A stretch of DNA of 64,000 nucleotides from Limnomonas spitsbergensis (lineage: Eukaryota > Chlorophyta > Chlorophyceae > Chlamydomonadales): the NCBI GenBank assembly GCA_037349105.1, contig JAYJMM010000101.1:3038001-3102000 (forward strand), given 5' to 3'. A program made the translations under genes and the position numbers. Below, piece by piece: positions 10,447-20,877 of the stretch; within the stretch, counting starts at the first letter, position 1; each line of letters opens with the position of its first letter. The notes under the pieces were generated by a model. The model was given only the letters and a program-made list of their open reading frames with translations. It was not told where the DNA came from and made no database searches.

Positions 10447-10663
10447 ATAGTGCAGATGTGTGTGGTGGTGATGACCTGATGTGAATAGGGGTGGAGTGTA
10501 TCCTCATCCCCTCCTCAACTATCCCCCTCTTCCCCTTCTCCCCTGAGGCAGGCCGCCCGGTGGTCTTCAGACGGCACGGCCATCCTGTTGTCCGCCACCT
10601 TCAACATCTGCACCACGGTCTGGTCCCTTACGGTACGGGGGGAGACAGCATGGGGGGGGGTGC

Positions 10664-10736
10664 CACGCTGGGGTTAAATCAGGGGCAGGTCCAGGTTAAA
10701 TCAGGGTCAGGTCCAGGTTAAATCAGGGTGTTCAGT
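10664..10736 (+). repeat. Short repeat GGTTAAATCAGGG in the intron after exon c
   Basis: Three to four copies of GGTTAAATCAGGG plus (T or G)CAGGTCCA occur at about 24-bp steps, followed by GGGTTAAGTC. U5 has the same copy number at 48324-48400 and U3 has one copy fewer (22611-22665). Confidence 0.7.
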
Positions 10737-11039
10737 TAGGGTTAAGTCATTGATAGACTCTGTTGAAATATTGAAGGTGTGAAGTTCTTAAGACACATCC
10801 ACACCCCATCATAGTCCCTCAAGTCCTTGAGGCCAGACATGATGAGTTGTATATCTAGCTCATGCTGAGATGATCCAGAGCTATTCAGCCTGTGGACGCA
10901 CTCCAGCCTAAAGCTGTCCCGATATTCAATCCACAGCTACATGGCTTGCGTTGACCTGGGCTGCAATAGCTGCCGGGAGCAATGCTGCCCTTTCTTTACA
11001 AATGTGAGTTTGATTTGAAGCAATGGGTCCGCCAGGTCC

Positions 11040-11530
11040 ATTCCCTCTGCACTTGTGCAGAATGGCAGATGCCACATCCTGCAAGGGCAGGTGCACAATC
11101 CTGTCTTGGTTGCATCATTTGAAACAAGGCTTGTTCGTTCATCGATCCCCTCTGCACTTCTGCAGAATGGCAGGTGCCACATACTGCCAGGGGGCAATCC
11201 TCTACTGTTTGCATCCTACGCGAAACAAGGCTTGGTCGTTGATCCATTCCATCGGCAGTGGAGCGCAGGGGCCACGACAGGCCCGGTGCGAAATCCTGTC
11301 TGTGGGCATTAACAAATAATATTTTTATTTCAACCCTTTCATTCCAGGTTTGTAGACGTGCTACTTTCTGCCAGAAACAAAAATCAGTCCTGTTTTACTC
11401 ATACATTACATATGTTGTTCATCCATTCCATTCCAGGATGGCAAGTGCCACTAACTGTGAACTAACCGGGTGGGAAATCCTGTTTTTTGTCATTTTGTTG
11501 TTGGTGTAAATGCACCCGTTAAATCTGCAG
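11040..11530 (+). repeat. Tandem duplications of the exon d acceptor in U2 (about 85-107 bp period)
   Basis: Six units have acceptors ending near 11055, 11163, 11250, 11347, 11437 and 11530. Typical units read TGCAG|AATGGCAGGTGCCAC and CCAG|GATGGCAAGTGCCAC, the start of exon d, followed by CAATCCTG and GAAACAAGGCTTG. In exon d frame they give GRCHILPGG, close to RCHYLPGTK of the true exon d. Confidence 0.65.
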
Positions 11531-11759
11531 AGGGTCGCAGATGCCTCTACCTGCCCGGTACAAAGTCGTCCGACCAGGGCATCGCCTTCAGCCCTTGTGG
11601 GCAGTACATGGCCCAACTAGAGCTAAACCCTAGGCCAGCCTCCACCCTGTTGCTCAGCTAGGCAGCAGCCAGCCGCCTTACCACTAGCACTTACCTCAGC
11701 TACAGACCCAGGCGTGACTGAAATGTAGGCATGTAGCTGAGCAGTGTTCATACAAAAGG

Positions 11760-12093
11760 CTTCCACTTGTGTGATCTCGATATCGCCTTGTGGTCCCAGC
11801 TCCAACACTTCCAACCCTCACCCCTCAGCCCTTCGGAGCCTCCAAGCCCAAGGTCAGAGGTGCAGGCGTCAAGACCCTATCAGCGCGTAGAACATCCTCC
11901 TTGGGCCCAGCAGCAACACTTCCAACCCTCAAACTCAACACCCTCGGCCCGTATAAGCTGTGACCCTCCTGCCCTCCGCTCAGTTTTGTGAATGTGGCAA
12001 CTGTGTCAGCAGGTTTGACACCCCCTCATAGATCCTGATGAAGCACTTCCAGACTTGAACCCTCAACCCTGCACCCTCGTCTCCCTCCCTCAG
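11760..12093 (+). repeat. Diverged duplications of the exon e acceptor in U2
   Basis: Units near 11767, 11870, 11985 and 12094 combine TCCCAGCTCCAACACTTCC or a close form with AACCCTC-rich sequence and a CAG acceptor. They parallel the clearer set before exon e of U4 (38400-39013). Matching stretches occur in U3 (23688-24014) and U5 (49412-49738). Confidence 0.5.
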
Positions 12094-12604
12094 CAGTTCT
12101 GACGTCGGGACCATGTCAGCGTTTATGACACGGCCTCCTGCTCCCAGATGCACCATTCCCCAACATCCACATCATATGCGACTGAGCTGTCATGGTTGCC
12201 GGATGGGGGATGCATGGCGCTGCTGGATGGCCCAGTCACCTACCGAGTGGCGGTGCATGCTATCGATGGCAGGTGTGGGGCACAGTCGGTCTATATCTGT
12301 TTAAATCGCCTTGGGCAGCAAATTGGCAATTGGAACTGGACCCTTTTTGAAGTAAGATGGCGCGTGTGACTGCCTCCCAGCAAAAGCCCCTCACACAACT
12401 GATATGACCCACCCAGCAGGCACCTCGCTGACTCGTGTGATGCGTCCTTTTGTTTATGACTGGACCCTCCCTCTGACCCCCGCCCACTCTTGACCTGTAT
12501 ATTGGAGGAAGGGGAAATCCTATTGGCTGTCTGTTTAATGTTTCTCGGCAGGCCCCTGTCCTCAACGTTAAGTGTAAGAAGCTCATGCCAGGCTGTATGC
12601 TCCC

Positions 12605-12772
12605 AACCTGCAGGTCCTGAACCCTTTTGAATACCCATCGGCATACCCTGAACCCTTTTTATTACACACCGAAAGCCCTCAACCCTTTTGATTACTTAAC
12701 CCGAGGCCCTGAACCCTTTTGATTGCCCACCAACAGACCCTGAACCCTTTTGATTACCCACTGGCAGGCCCT
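12605..12772 (+). repeat. Minisatellite C (31 bp), short form in U2
   Basis: About five diverged units of CCCTGAACCCTTTTGATTAC plus a CCACCGGCAGG-like end. The unit contains GGCAG|GCCCTG, matching the acceptor of micro-exon e' at 12551 (CTCGGCAG|GCCCCTG). It is expanded to 4.2 kb in U3 and 7.8 kb in U5. Confidence 0.85.
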
Positions 12773-12887
12773 GGTGAGAAGGGTGGGCAGGGGAGGATGA
12801 GAAGGGTGGGCAGGGGAGGATGAGAAGGGTGGGCAGGGGAGGATGAGAAGGGTGGGTAGGGGAGGATGAGAAGGGTGGGAAGGAGAT
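12773..12887 (+). repeat. 23-bp minisatellite in U2 derived from the exon e2 donor
   Basis: About five units of AGGATGAGAAGGGTGGGCAG plus GGG. U4 exon e2 ends TACGATGAG followed by donor GTGGGTAGGGG, and the next DNA (GGGATGGGAAACTTGGAAC) matches what follows this array. The repeat therefore arose from the exon e2 5' splice junction although exon e2 itself is gone from U2. Confidence 0.75.
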
Positions 12888-13180
12888 GGGAAACATGGAA
12901 CTTTGGAGTCCCTAGCTCGGTCACAAGCCCTGACCGCTGCTCTGACGCCTCGGCGCAGCCCTCGCCACCAATGCTGTTGGAGCAGCATACTTGCCGTGCG
13001 ATGGGCGCTGAAATGGCCGGTGCTGTCGCGGGCGTCTCGGATGGCTGCCAGCCGCTCTCTGGACGAGGGAACCACACAGCAGCGCCCGTCCGGCATGATG
13101 CGGACCAAGACGCCGCCACTCTCCGGGTCCCAGCGGAAAGGCCCGGCCCGGCGCTGCACCCAGGTGTAATCATCGACTGA
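12888..13180 (-). pseudogene. Retrotransposon integrase zinc-finger (H2C2) remnant, antisense in U2
   Basis: The minus-strand reading includes ERLAAIRDARDSTGHFSAHR, then LLQQHWWRGLRRGVRAAVRAC. This has the layout of the integrase H2C2 domain of LTR retrotransposons, in which a His pair and a Cys pair bind zinc. The first His is Arg here and the CxxC is broken, so it is dead. A related copy at 39830-40060 keeps DAHDRTG and CLVC. No reverse transcriptase, RNase H or LTR is visible around it. Confidence 0.65.
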
Positions 13181-13189
13181 GGTTGCATC

Positions 13190-13688
13190 CGCTTCGGGTA
13201 GAAGGGTTAGGTTGAAGCCCTATACATTTGAATATCTGGTCCGTGGAAGGGTTCAGGTTTAGGGTCAGGCCCTGTACATTTAACCATGCTGGTGAGTTTG
13301 AGTGTCCGTCCATTGAATGGGTTTGGGGGTAGGATTCAACCCTCAACCCTACACCATGCTGGTGAGTTTCAGTGTCCTGAGATGCTCCATACCAGGGGTA
13401 CATTTTATTATTTTCCTCTAGATGCGTAGCCACTAACATGCAGGCTTCCTGAACTTGTGTTTAGTGCTTCCTGCATGCTTTGGGGGAGACTGCAATCCTC
13501 ATGCAGTGCTCGCCTCAGTCAGCCCAGCACCCACATGTCCCCCCCCCCCCTCCATGGTTCCCGCCTCCAATTGTGGACCCTCCCTTGGATCCCTTCTCCC
13601 TCGCATCCCCTCTCCCATCAGGTGAGGCTGCGTAGAGTCATTCAGTGTAGCCAGCCCACTCCCGTATCCTCCCTCCTCCACCCATCAG
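13190..13688 (+). other. Intron ahead of exon f in U2, with a partial duplication of the exon f acceptor
   Basis: No gene is seen. CCCATCAG|GTGAGGCTGCG (about 13612-13631) precedes CCCATCAG|GTCTATTGAGG (13681-13699), and both are followed by GTGTAGCCAGCCC- or TCTAGCCAGCCCC-type sequence, so the exon f acceptor region is duplicated about 70 bp apart. U4 has the same pair at 40377 and 40445. 13195-13400 carries GGGTTCAGG, TTTAGGG and AACCCTCAACCC telomere-like words. Confidence 0.5.
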
Positions 13689-13840
13689 GTCTATTGAGGT
13701 GAAGACCTGACAGCCACTTCCTCGCCTCAGTCAGTCTAGCCAGCCCCGGATCTGTGTGGATCTGGGATATGGATGTGGGTCAGCTGGATGCAGTACTTAT
13801 GCACCTGGCTGAGGTCACAGACATGCAATGGACACCACAG

Positions 13841-16800
13841 GTGGGGCTAGGGTTTAGGGGGGACAGGTGGGTTTAGGGGGGGCAGGTGGGTTTAGGGCAA
13901 TGCAGGTGGTTTTAGGGGGGACAGGTGGGTTAGGGGCAAGGCAGGTGGGTTTAGGGGGGACAGGTGGGTTTAGGGGGGGCAGGTGGGTTTAGGGCAAGGC
14001 AGGTGGGTTTAGGGGGGACAGGTGGGTTAGGGGCAAGGCAGGTGGTTTTAGGGGGGACAGGTGGGTTAGGGGCAAGGCAGGTGGGTTTAGGGGGGACAGG
14101 TGGGTTTAGGGGGGACAGGTGGGTTTAGGGGGGACAGGTGGGTTAGGGGCAAGGCAGGTGGGTTTAGGGGGGACAGGTGGGTTTAGGGGGGGCAGGTGGG
14201 TTTAGGGGGGACAGGTGGGTTTAGGGGGGGCAGGTGGGTTAAGGAGGGGGGAGGTGGGTTTAGGGCAAGGCAGGTGGGTTTAGGGGCAAGGCAAATTGGT
14301 TTAGGGGGGGCAGGTGGGTTTAGGGGGGACAGTTGGGTTTAGGGCAAGGCGGGTGGGTTTAGGGGGGACAGGTGGGTTGAGGAGGGGGGAGGTGGGTTTA
14401 GGGCAAGGCAGGTGGGTTTAGGGGGGACAGGTGGGTTTAGGGGGGGCAGGTGAGTTTAGGGGGGACAGGTGGGTTTAGGGGGGGCAGGTGGGTTTAGGGC
14501 AAGGCAGGTGGGTTTAGGGGGGACAGGTGGGTTAGGGGCAAGGCAGGTGGGTTTAGGGGGGACAGGTGGGTTTAGGGGGGGCAGGTGGGTTAAGGAGGGG
14601 GGAGGTGGGTTTAGGGGCAAGGCAAATTGGTTTAGGGGGGGCAGGTGGGTTTAGGGGCAAGGCAAATTGGTTTAGGGGGGGCAGGTGGGTTTAGGGGCAA
14701 GGCAAATTGGTTTAGGGGGGGCAGGTGGGTTTAGGGGGGACAGTTGGGTTTAGGGCAAGGCGGGTGGGTTTAGGGGGGACAGGTGGGTTTAGGGGGGGCA
14801 GGTGGGTTTAGGGGGGACAGTTGGGTTTAGGGCAAGGCGGGTGGGTTTAGGGGGGACAGGTGGGTTAAGGAGGGGGGAGGTGGGTTTAGGGCAAGGCAGG
14901 TGGGTTTAGGGGGGACAGGTGGGTTTAGGGGGGACAGGGGGGTTTAGGGGCAAGGCAAATGGGTTTAGGGCAAGGCAGGTGGGTTTAGGGGGGACAGGTG
15001 GGTTAAGGAGGGGGAAGGTGGGTTTAGGGCAAGGCAGGTGGGTTTAGGGGCAAGGCAAATTGGTTTAGGGGGGGCAGGTGGGTTTAGGGGCAAGGCAAAT
15101 TGGTTTAGGGGGGGCAGGTGGGTTTAGGGGGGACAGTTGGGTTTAGGGCAAGGCGGGTGGGTTTAGGGGGGACAGGTGGGTTAAGGAGGGGGGAGGTGGG
15201 TTTAGGGCAAGGCAGGTGGGTTTAGGGGGGACAGGTGGGTTTAGGGGGGACAGGGGGGTTTAGGGGCAAGGCAAATGGGTTTAGGGCAAGGCAGGTGGGT
15301 TTAGGGGGGACAGGTGGGTTTAGGGGGGGCAGGTGGGTTTAGGGGGGGCAGGTGGGTTTAGGGGGGGCAGGTGGGTTTAGGGGGGGAGGTGGGTTTAGGG
15401 GGGACAGGTGGGTTTAGGGAGGCAGGTGGGTGTAGGGCAAAGCAGGTGGGTTTAGGGGGGACAGGTGGGTTTAGGGTAAGGCAGGTAGGTTTAGGGGGGA
15501 CAGGTGGGTTTAGGGGGGGCAGGTGGGTTTAGGGGGGACAGGTGGGTTTAGGGGGGGCAGGTGGGTTTAGGGGGGACAGGTGGGTTTAGGGGGGACAGTT
15601 TGGTTTAGGGCAACGCAGGTGGGTTCAGGGGGGCAGGTGGGTTTAGGGGGGACAGGTGGGTTTAGGGGGGACAGGTGGGTTTAGGGGGGACAGGTGGGTT
15701 TAGGGGGGACAGGTGGGTTTAGGGGGGACAGATGGGTTTAGGGGGGCAGGTGGGTTTAGGGGGGGCAGGTGGGTTTAGGGGGGGGAGGTGGGTTTATGGG
15801 AGGCAGGTGGGTTTAGGGGGGACAGGTGGGTTTAGGGGAGGTAGGTAGGTTTATGGGAGGCAGGTGGGTTTAGGGGGACAGGTGGGTTTAGGGGGGACAG
15901 ATGGGTTTAGGGGGGCAGGTGGGTTTAGGGGGGGCAGGTGGGTTTAGGGGGGGCAGGTGGGTTTATGGGAGGCAGGTGGGTTTAGGGGGGACAGGTGGGT
16001 TTAGGGGAGGTAGGTAGGTTTATGGGAGGCAGGTGGGTTTAGGGGGGACAGGTGGGTTTATAGGGGGCAGGTGGGTTTAGGGTAAGGCAGGTGGGTTTAG
16101 GGGGGACAGGTGGGTTTAGGGGTGACAGGTGGGTTTAGGGGGGGGGGGGGGGGGGGGGGTTAGGGGGGGGCAGGTGGGTCTAGGGGGGGCAGGTGGGTTT
16201 AGGGGGGTAGGTGGGTTTAGGGGAGGTAGGTAGGTTTAGGGGCAAGGCAGGTGGGTTTAGGGGGGTAGGTGGGTTTAGGGCAAGGCAGGTGGGTTTAGGG
16301 GTGACAGGTGGGTTTAGGGGGGGGGGGGGGGGGGTTAGGGGGGGGCAGGTGGGTCTAGGGGGGGCAGGTGGGTTTAGGGGGGTAGGTGGGTTTAGGGGAG
16401 GTAGGTAGGTTTAGGGGCAAGGCAGGTGGGTTTAGGGGGGTAGGTGGGTTTAGGGGCAAGGCAGGTGGGTTTAGGGGGGACAGGTGGGTTTAGGGCAAGG
16501 CAGGTGGATTTAGGGGGGACAGGTGGGTTTAGGGCAAAGCAGGTGGGTTTAGGGAGGGCAGGTGGGTTTAGGGGAGGCAGGTGGGTTTAGGTGGGCAGGT
16601 GGGTTTAGGGGGGGCAGGTGGGTTTAGGGGGGGGGGGGGGGGGGTTAGGGGGGGGCAGGTGGGTCTAGGGGGGGCAGGTGGGTTTAGGGGGGTAGGTGGG
16701 TTTAGGGGGGACAGGTGGGTTTAGGGGGGACAGGTGGGTTTGGGGGGGGGACAGGTGGGTTTAGGGGGGGGCAGATGGGTTTAGGGGGGACAAGTGGGAT

Positions 16801-17452
16801 TAGGGCATGGCAGGTGGGTCTAAGGGGGGCAGGTGGGTTTAGGGCAAGGCAGGTGGGTTTAAGGGGGGACAGGTGGCTTAGGGGGGCAAGTGGTTTAAGG
16901 GGGGACAGGTGGGTTTTGGGGGGGGCAGGTGGGTTTTGGGGGGGGCAGGTGGGTTTAGGGGGGGGCAGGTGTGTTGTGGGGGGGGGCAGGTGGGTTTAGG
17001 GGGGGGCAGGTGGGTTTTGGGGGGGGGCAGGTGGGTTTAGGGGGGGGCAGGTGGGTTTTGGGGGGGGACAGGTGGGTTTAGGGGCAAGGCAGGTGGGTTT
17101 CGGGGGGGGCAGGTGGGTTTTGGGGGGGGCAGGTGGGTTTCGGGGGGGGCAGGTGGGTTTAGGGGGGGGGCAGGTGGGTTTTGGGGGGGGCAGGTGGGTT
17201 TAGGGCATGGCAGGTGGGTTTAAGGGGGGACAGGTGGGTTTAGGGCAAGGCAGATGGGTTTAGGGGGGACAGGTGGGTTTAGGGGGGGCAGGAGGGTTTA
17301 GGGGGGGCAGGTGGGTTTAGGGGGGGCAGGTGGGTTTAGGGGGGACAGTTGGGTAAGGGGCAAGGCAGGTGGGTTTAGGGGGGGCAGGTGGGTAAGGGGC
17401 AAGGCAGGTGGGTTTATGGGGGACAGGTGGGTTTAGTGGAGGGGGTAGGTTT
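13841..17452 (+). repeat. Minisatellite B (19-20 bp) in U2
   Basis: The array begins at the exon f donor: exon f ends CACCACAG, followed by GTGGGGCTAGGG and then GACAGGTGGGTTTAGG units. There are about 185 units, with variants GCAAGGCAGG, AAATTGG and GAGGTGG. Pure G runs of about 18-24 bases occur near 16137-16160, 16318-16334 and 16628-16644 inside a repeated block. Reading frames in this array are Gly-rich artefacts. Confidence 0.93.
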
Positions 17453-18231
17453 AGATGCTGTACAGCACATCACCTGTGTGACAAGAGACTCCGGGCAACC
17501 TCCTGCCCACCGTGCAATTATCAAGCTTATTGTGAAATGTCACTTATATAGTCACTTACATAGTCACTGATAGCTATCAGGCTAGGGCAGCCTCCTGGCC
17601 ACTGTGACCACCCGCTACATATATATTATATTTCCAGACTGAGTATTTAGTGCTGTCGCATGAATCTTGAACAATTAAATCTGCAATGTTGCTGACTGGC
17701 TCTGCTCCTGAGTCCTTATACATGCAGGACAGCCTCCTGGCCACGGCGACCTCCACCTCCCGGCTCTACATGTGGGTGTCGGTGGGGGCATCCGTGGTGC
17801 ACATCCCGCTCAGGTGGGGATGCTGGTGCCGAATGTCGGTGTGGATGCCTCTCTTGTCCGCATGACTGGAGTGTCATGGGCATGTGCTGTTGCAGTGTCA
17901 ACTCAACCATCATCAGCCGCTTCTGATTACATTCTCTCTTCAGCCAGATATCCTGCCGCAGGTGCGCGATGTGAACTGCTCGCCACATAGCAGCAGCACA
18001 TCTGATCACTATTTGTTTTCTCAACCCTTCAAACGGTCTCAGGTGCTGGCTCCCGCCTGGCAACACCATCCTTGATTACACACCCTAGACTGAACCCTGG
18101 GCCTTGATCGTTACCCTCAATCCTGCTGCATGCACGCGGTGTGAGCTGGTTGCCACATGGCAGCAACACCTCTGATTTCTTTCCTTAGACTGAACCTTTG
18201 GTCATTATCGTTCCTCTTAATTATGTTGCAG
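17453..18231 (+). other. U2 3' introns, exon g and duplicated terminal-exon junctions
   Basis: 17455-17727 matches the U1 intron ahead of exon g. Exon g is 17728-17813 and lacks the TGGAACTTT of U1 (12 bases, in frame). Decayed copies of exon h precede the true one: near 17963 (GCAG|GTGCGCGATGTGAAC) and near 18131 (CACGCGGTGTGAGCTGG). Confidence 0.55.
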
Positions 18232-18327
18232 GCATGTGGTGTGAGCTGGTCGCCACAGGGGAGCAGCTTCTTGTTAATTTTGAAGGATTGCTTCAGCTGT
18301 CCATGCATGGCTGTCGGCAACCAATGA

Positions 18328-19890
18328 CGGATGGTCCTAGCTACAGCCGGCCTGACAGCAATTAGTGACAACGTCCTTAGCTACCGGAAATCAGTGACGG
18401 CCGGTCTTGGCTCTAGCGGTATTCATCCTTCAACTGTGTGTATATGGCTGAGGGGGAAATCAATGGGGGGCCCTCTTGACTACGGCAGGTCTGCGTATTG
18501 TTATACGTTTCATGGCTGACCAGCAATGGTCAATTTAAGCAATGATGCATATCAGCATCCTCCGATTCTTGAATTGTAACGCTGTGAATGTGGACTGGGG
18601 CTAGTGCTGGACATAAAGGGTTTGGTAGAGGATGCTTCATCAGCTAAAATTCAGCTACATCAAAGCATGCTGGGGGATGGAGCAGTGCGGCTTGCTGCCT
18701 GAGCTACATGGCGCAGCCAGGCCGGTCCTTCATTCGTGATGGCTGGCTTGCTCTACGCCTCGCTTGTGACTCGCTGGCAATGAATGGTCCACTAGCCTTC
18801 TGACAGGTGGCCTTAGCCGACTGGATTTTACATTCATGAGGTCAGGTGTGGTGTCGTGGCACGACCATGCTGGCCTAATGATTGAATGAGTACACACAAC
18901 CATCTTCTTACATTTGTACATCTTGACCACCTTTTCAGCATGGCCCGAAGGGGTATCGTCATGGACATCTTGACCGCACCCGCAGTCAACACAGCCTATA
19001 TCCGTTTCTAAGCCACCGCACTATTGATCCGGGCAAATGGATTGAACGACATTAAAATGTTCACTTGTCAAGAACATGATACCTCTGGGCCATGCTCAAA
19101 AGGCTCTCGGCCGTGTGGCCGAGATAAAATATACGTAAGACCAGAGGAGAAAAGAAAGGAACATACAGAAAAAAGAGAAGGAACAGACCATGCCCACTTA
19201 AAGGGAGTCTGTAGAATCCTCAGCCCGTTCAGATCCTAGCCCCCAACAAAGAGAAAACCAAACAAACGTACTAGGCAGTTGGTCAGGAATAGGGAGACAA
19301 AGGCCTATGAAACGTCATAGCCTCAACGAAAAACTAGCACACCCTTCACAAAAGGCAGGGCATCCCACCCTGGCCTGCCCATGTACAAAGCGTGGATGTC
19401 TGTGGCACCGTCTTGTTGGCCTGTCCATACCCGCTCTCTGAATGTAAGGTGATCTATCACGCAGGGATGTGTTGAAATGTGCAAAGGCAGAAGATATGAC
19501 CATGACGGACATGCATGAGGACCAACACATTGAGAAAAAGTGTCATCATGTACCGGATTGTTTTTTGTTCGTTTCCGGTAGTCATTAAATCCGTTTACAT
19601 GCGTAGTACACCTCCTTAGCGCCTGGGGAAAATACTATACAACCTCTGGATCATACTTAACTAGGAAAAACATGATGTTGATACTGCTAACAGGGAAATA
19701 CCTTTCAATCACCTTCAAAAATATATTCATGGACAGCCCGTATAAGATAGGAGAGGCAGATGATGAAGTGGAAGACAACATGCAATGTTTGAAACACACG
19801 AGGAACGCTAGGAGAGTAGTGGGTGTATATCTGACCCTTGCATAGTTAAGACCAACAATCAATTTCACTTCCACAGTGACATGATGCTTC
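18328..19890. other. Tail-to-tail region between U2 and ANK2
   Basis: This shared 3' flank is homologous to 5573-7151. No gene is recognised. It carries candidate TGTAA signals on the plus strand (18575-18579) and minus strand (19595-19599). Confidence 0.55.
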
Positions 19891-20877
19891 TTATACAAGC
19901 AGCACCATGCCGCAGCGTTCCTGCAAAATATGTAGGACAGCTGTGTGACCCCCCCTCCTAGCCAAGGACAGTGCCCATCCAACTTGACAGTCAGCACGAG
20001 GGGCATTCTCACTGCAATCCAGCAGCAGCCGCACCACCGCCTCATGGCCATTCCCAGCTGCCCTCACTAGTGCCTCCCCATTCAGGCAGTCCGCACGAGG
20101 TGCATGCTCCCTCCACCCCAACAGCAGATGCACCACCGCCTGGTGGCCACTCTCGGCTGCAATCACCAGTGCCCTCCCATCCCGGCAATCAGCACGAGGG
20201 GCATGCTCCCTCCACCCCAACAATAGCCGCACCACCGCCTCATGGCCATTCCTGGCTGCAAACACTAGTGCCGACCCATGCTCATCGCAGTCAGCACGTG
20301 GGGCATGCTGCCTCCACCCCAACAACAGCTGCACTACTGCCTCGTGGCCATTCCTGGCTGCCAACACCAATGCCTGTCCACCCTGGCAATTGGCCCAAGG
20401 TGCATGCTCCGTCCACCCCAACAACAGATGAACTACCGCATAGTGGCCACGCTTGGCTGCCAACACCAATGCCTGCCCATCGTGGCAGTCTGCTTTTGTA
20501 CCAAGATTGAGCATGAGCCTCACCAACTCCAGACCGTCAAATTCCTGACTATTGCAGCCCACAGCTCTCATGAGGGCCTGTTCAGGACCGTGTACTGCTA
20601 TCATGGCATGAGCTAGGTTAATGGGGCATGCCCTGAGGCAGTCGCGCCAAAGCCTGCACACCCGCCACGCTCCATACTGCACCCGGCTGGGAGGAAGGGG
20701 GCCAGGCGCAGGGGGGCCTCGATCATTGCATAGCCATGCATCTGCATTGCTGAGGATGATGCCAAGGATGTCCGCGTTGAGGGATTGGATGCTAGTGAAG
20801 ATGGCTGGGTCCTCGCTTGGGGAAGGAGAAGCAGATGTATCTGTTTCGATAGTCTCAGTAGATGCAAATGAGGACAT
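19891..20877 (-). CDS. ANK2: F-box-like protein with 6 ankyrin repeats (328 aa)
   Basis: Same architecture as ANK1: Ser-rich start (MSSFAST), F-box-like segment (SLNADILGIILSNADAW, then VQYGAWRVCRLWRDCLRACP), then about six 33-residue ankyrin repeats (ALVLAARNGHEAVVQLLLG) and the conserved C-terminal ALSLARRGGHTAVLHILQER. One repeat carries an extra residue (CDEHGSALVFAARNGH). It is half the length of ANK1 because repeats are fewer. It is nearly identical to ANK4 and clearly different from ANK1 and ANK3. Fully open, no introns, head to head with U3. An SCF substrate-receptor role is inferred only. Confidence 0.85.
   Translation of the reverse strand: MSSFASTETIETDTSASPSPSEDPAIFTSIQSLNADILGIILSNADAWLCNDRGPPAPGPLPPSRVQYGAWRVCRLWRDCLRACPINLAHAMIAVHGPEQALMRAVGCNSQEFDGLELVRLMLNLGTKADCHDGQALVLAAKRGHYAVVHLLLGWTEHAPWANCQGGQALVLAARNGHEAVVQLLLGWRQHAPRADCDEHGSALVFAARNGHEAVVRLLLGWREHAPRADCRDGRALVIAAESGHQAVVHLLLGWREHAPRADCLNGEALVRAAGNGHEAVVRLLLDCSENAPRADCQVGWALSLARRGGHTAVLHILQERCGMVLLV

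Larger units (their letters stand above)
10131..18327 (+). pseudogene. WRAP73: WRAP73-like WD-repeat gene, copy U2 (type II), decayed
   Basis: Exons seen: b 10131-10251 (TLVEVQLYSCLDRIDYLEWS, with a GC donor CAG|GCATGA), c 10552-10632 (RWSSDGTAILLSAT, donor GTACGG), d 11531-11622 (DQGIAFSPCGQYMAQLE), e 12094-12272 (HVSVYDTASCSQ, then LSWLPDGGC), micro-exon e' about 12552-12571, f 13689-13840 (SVWIWDMDVGQL), g 17728-17813 and h 18232-18327 (GVSWSPQGSSFLL). Their order matches animal WRAP73 along its length. Lesions: the exon d donor is CTAAAC instead of GTAAAC; exon e has an in-frame TGA just after its acceptor (shared by U3 and U5); exon f has Trp changed to TGA; exon e2 is missing; exon g has lost 12 bases in frame. 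A non-functional copy is most likely. Confidence 0.8.
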
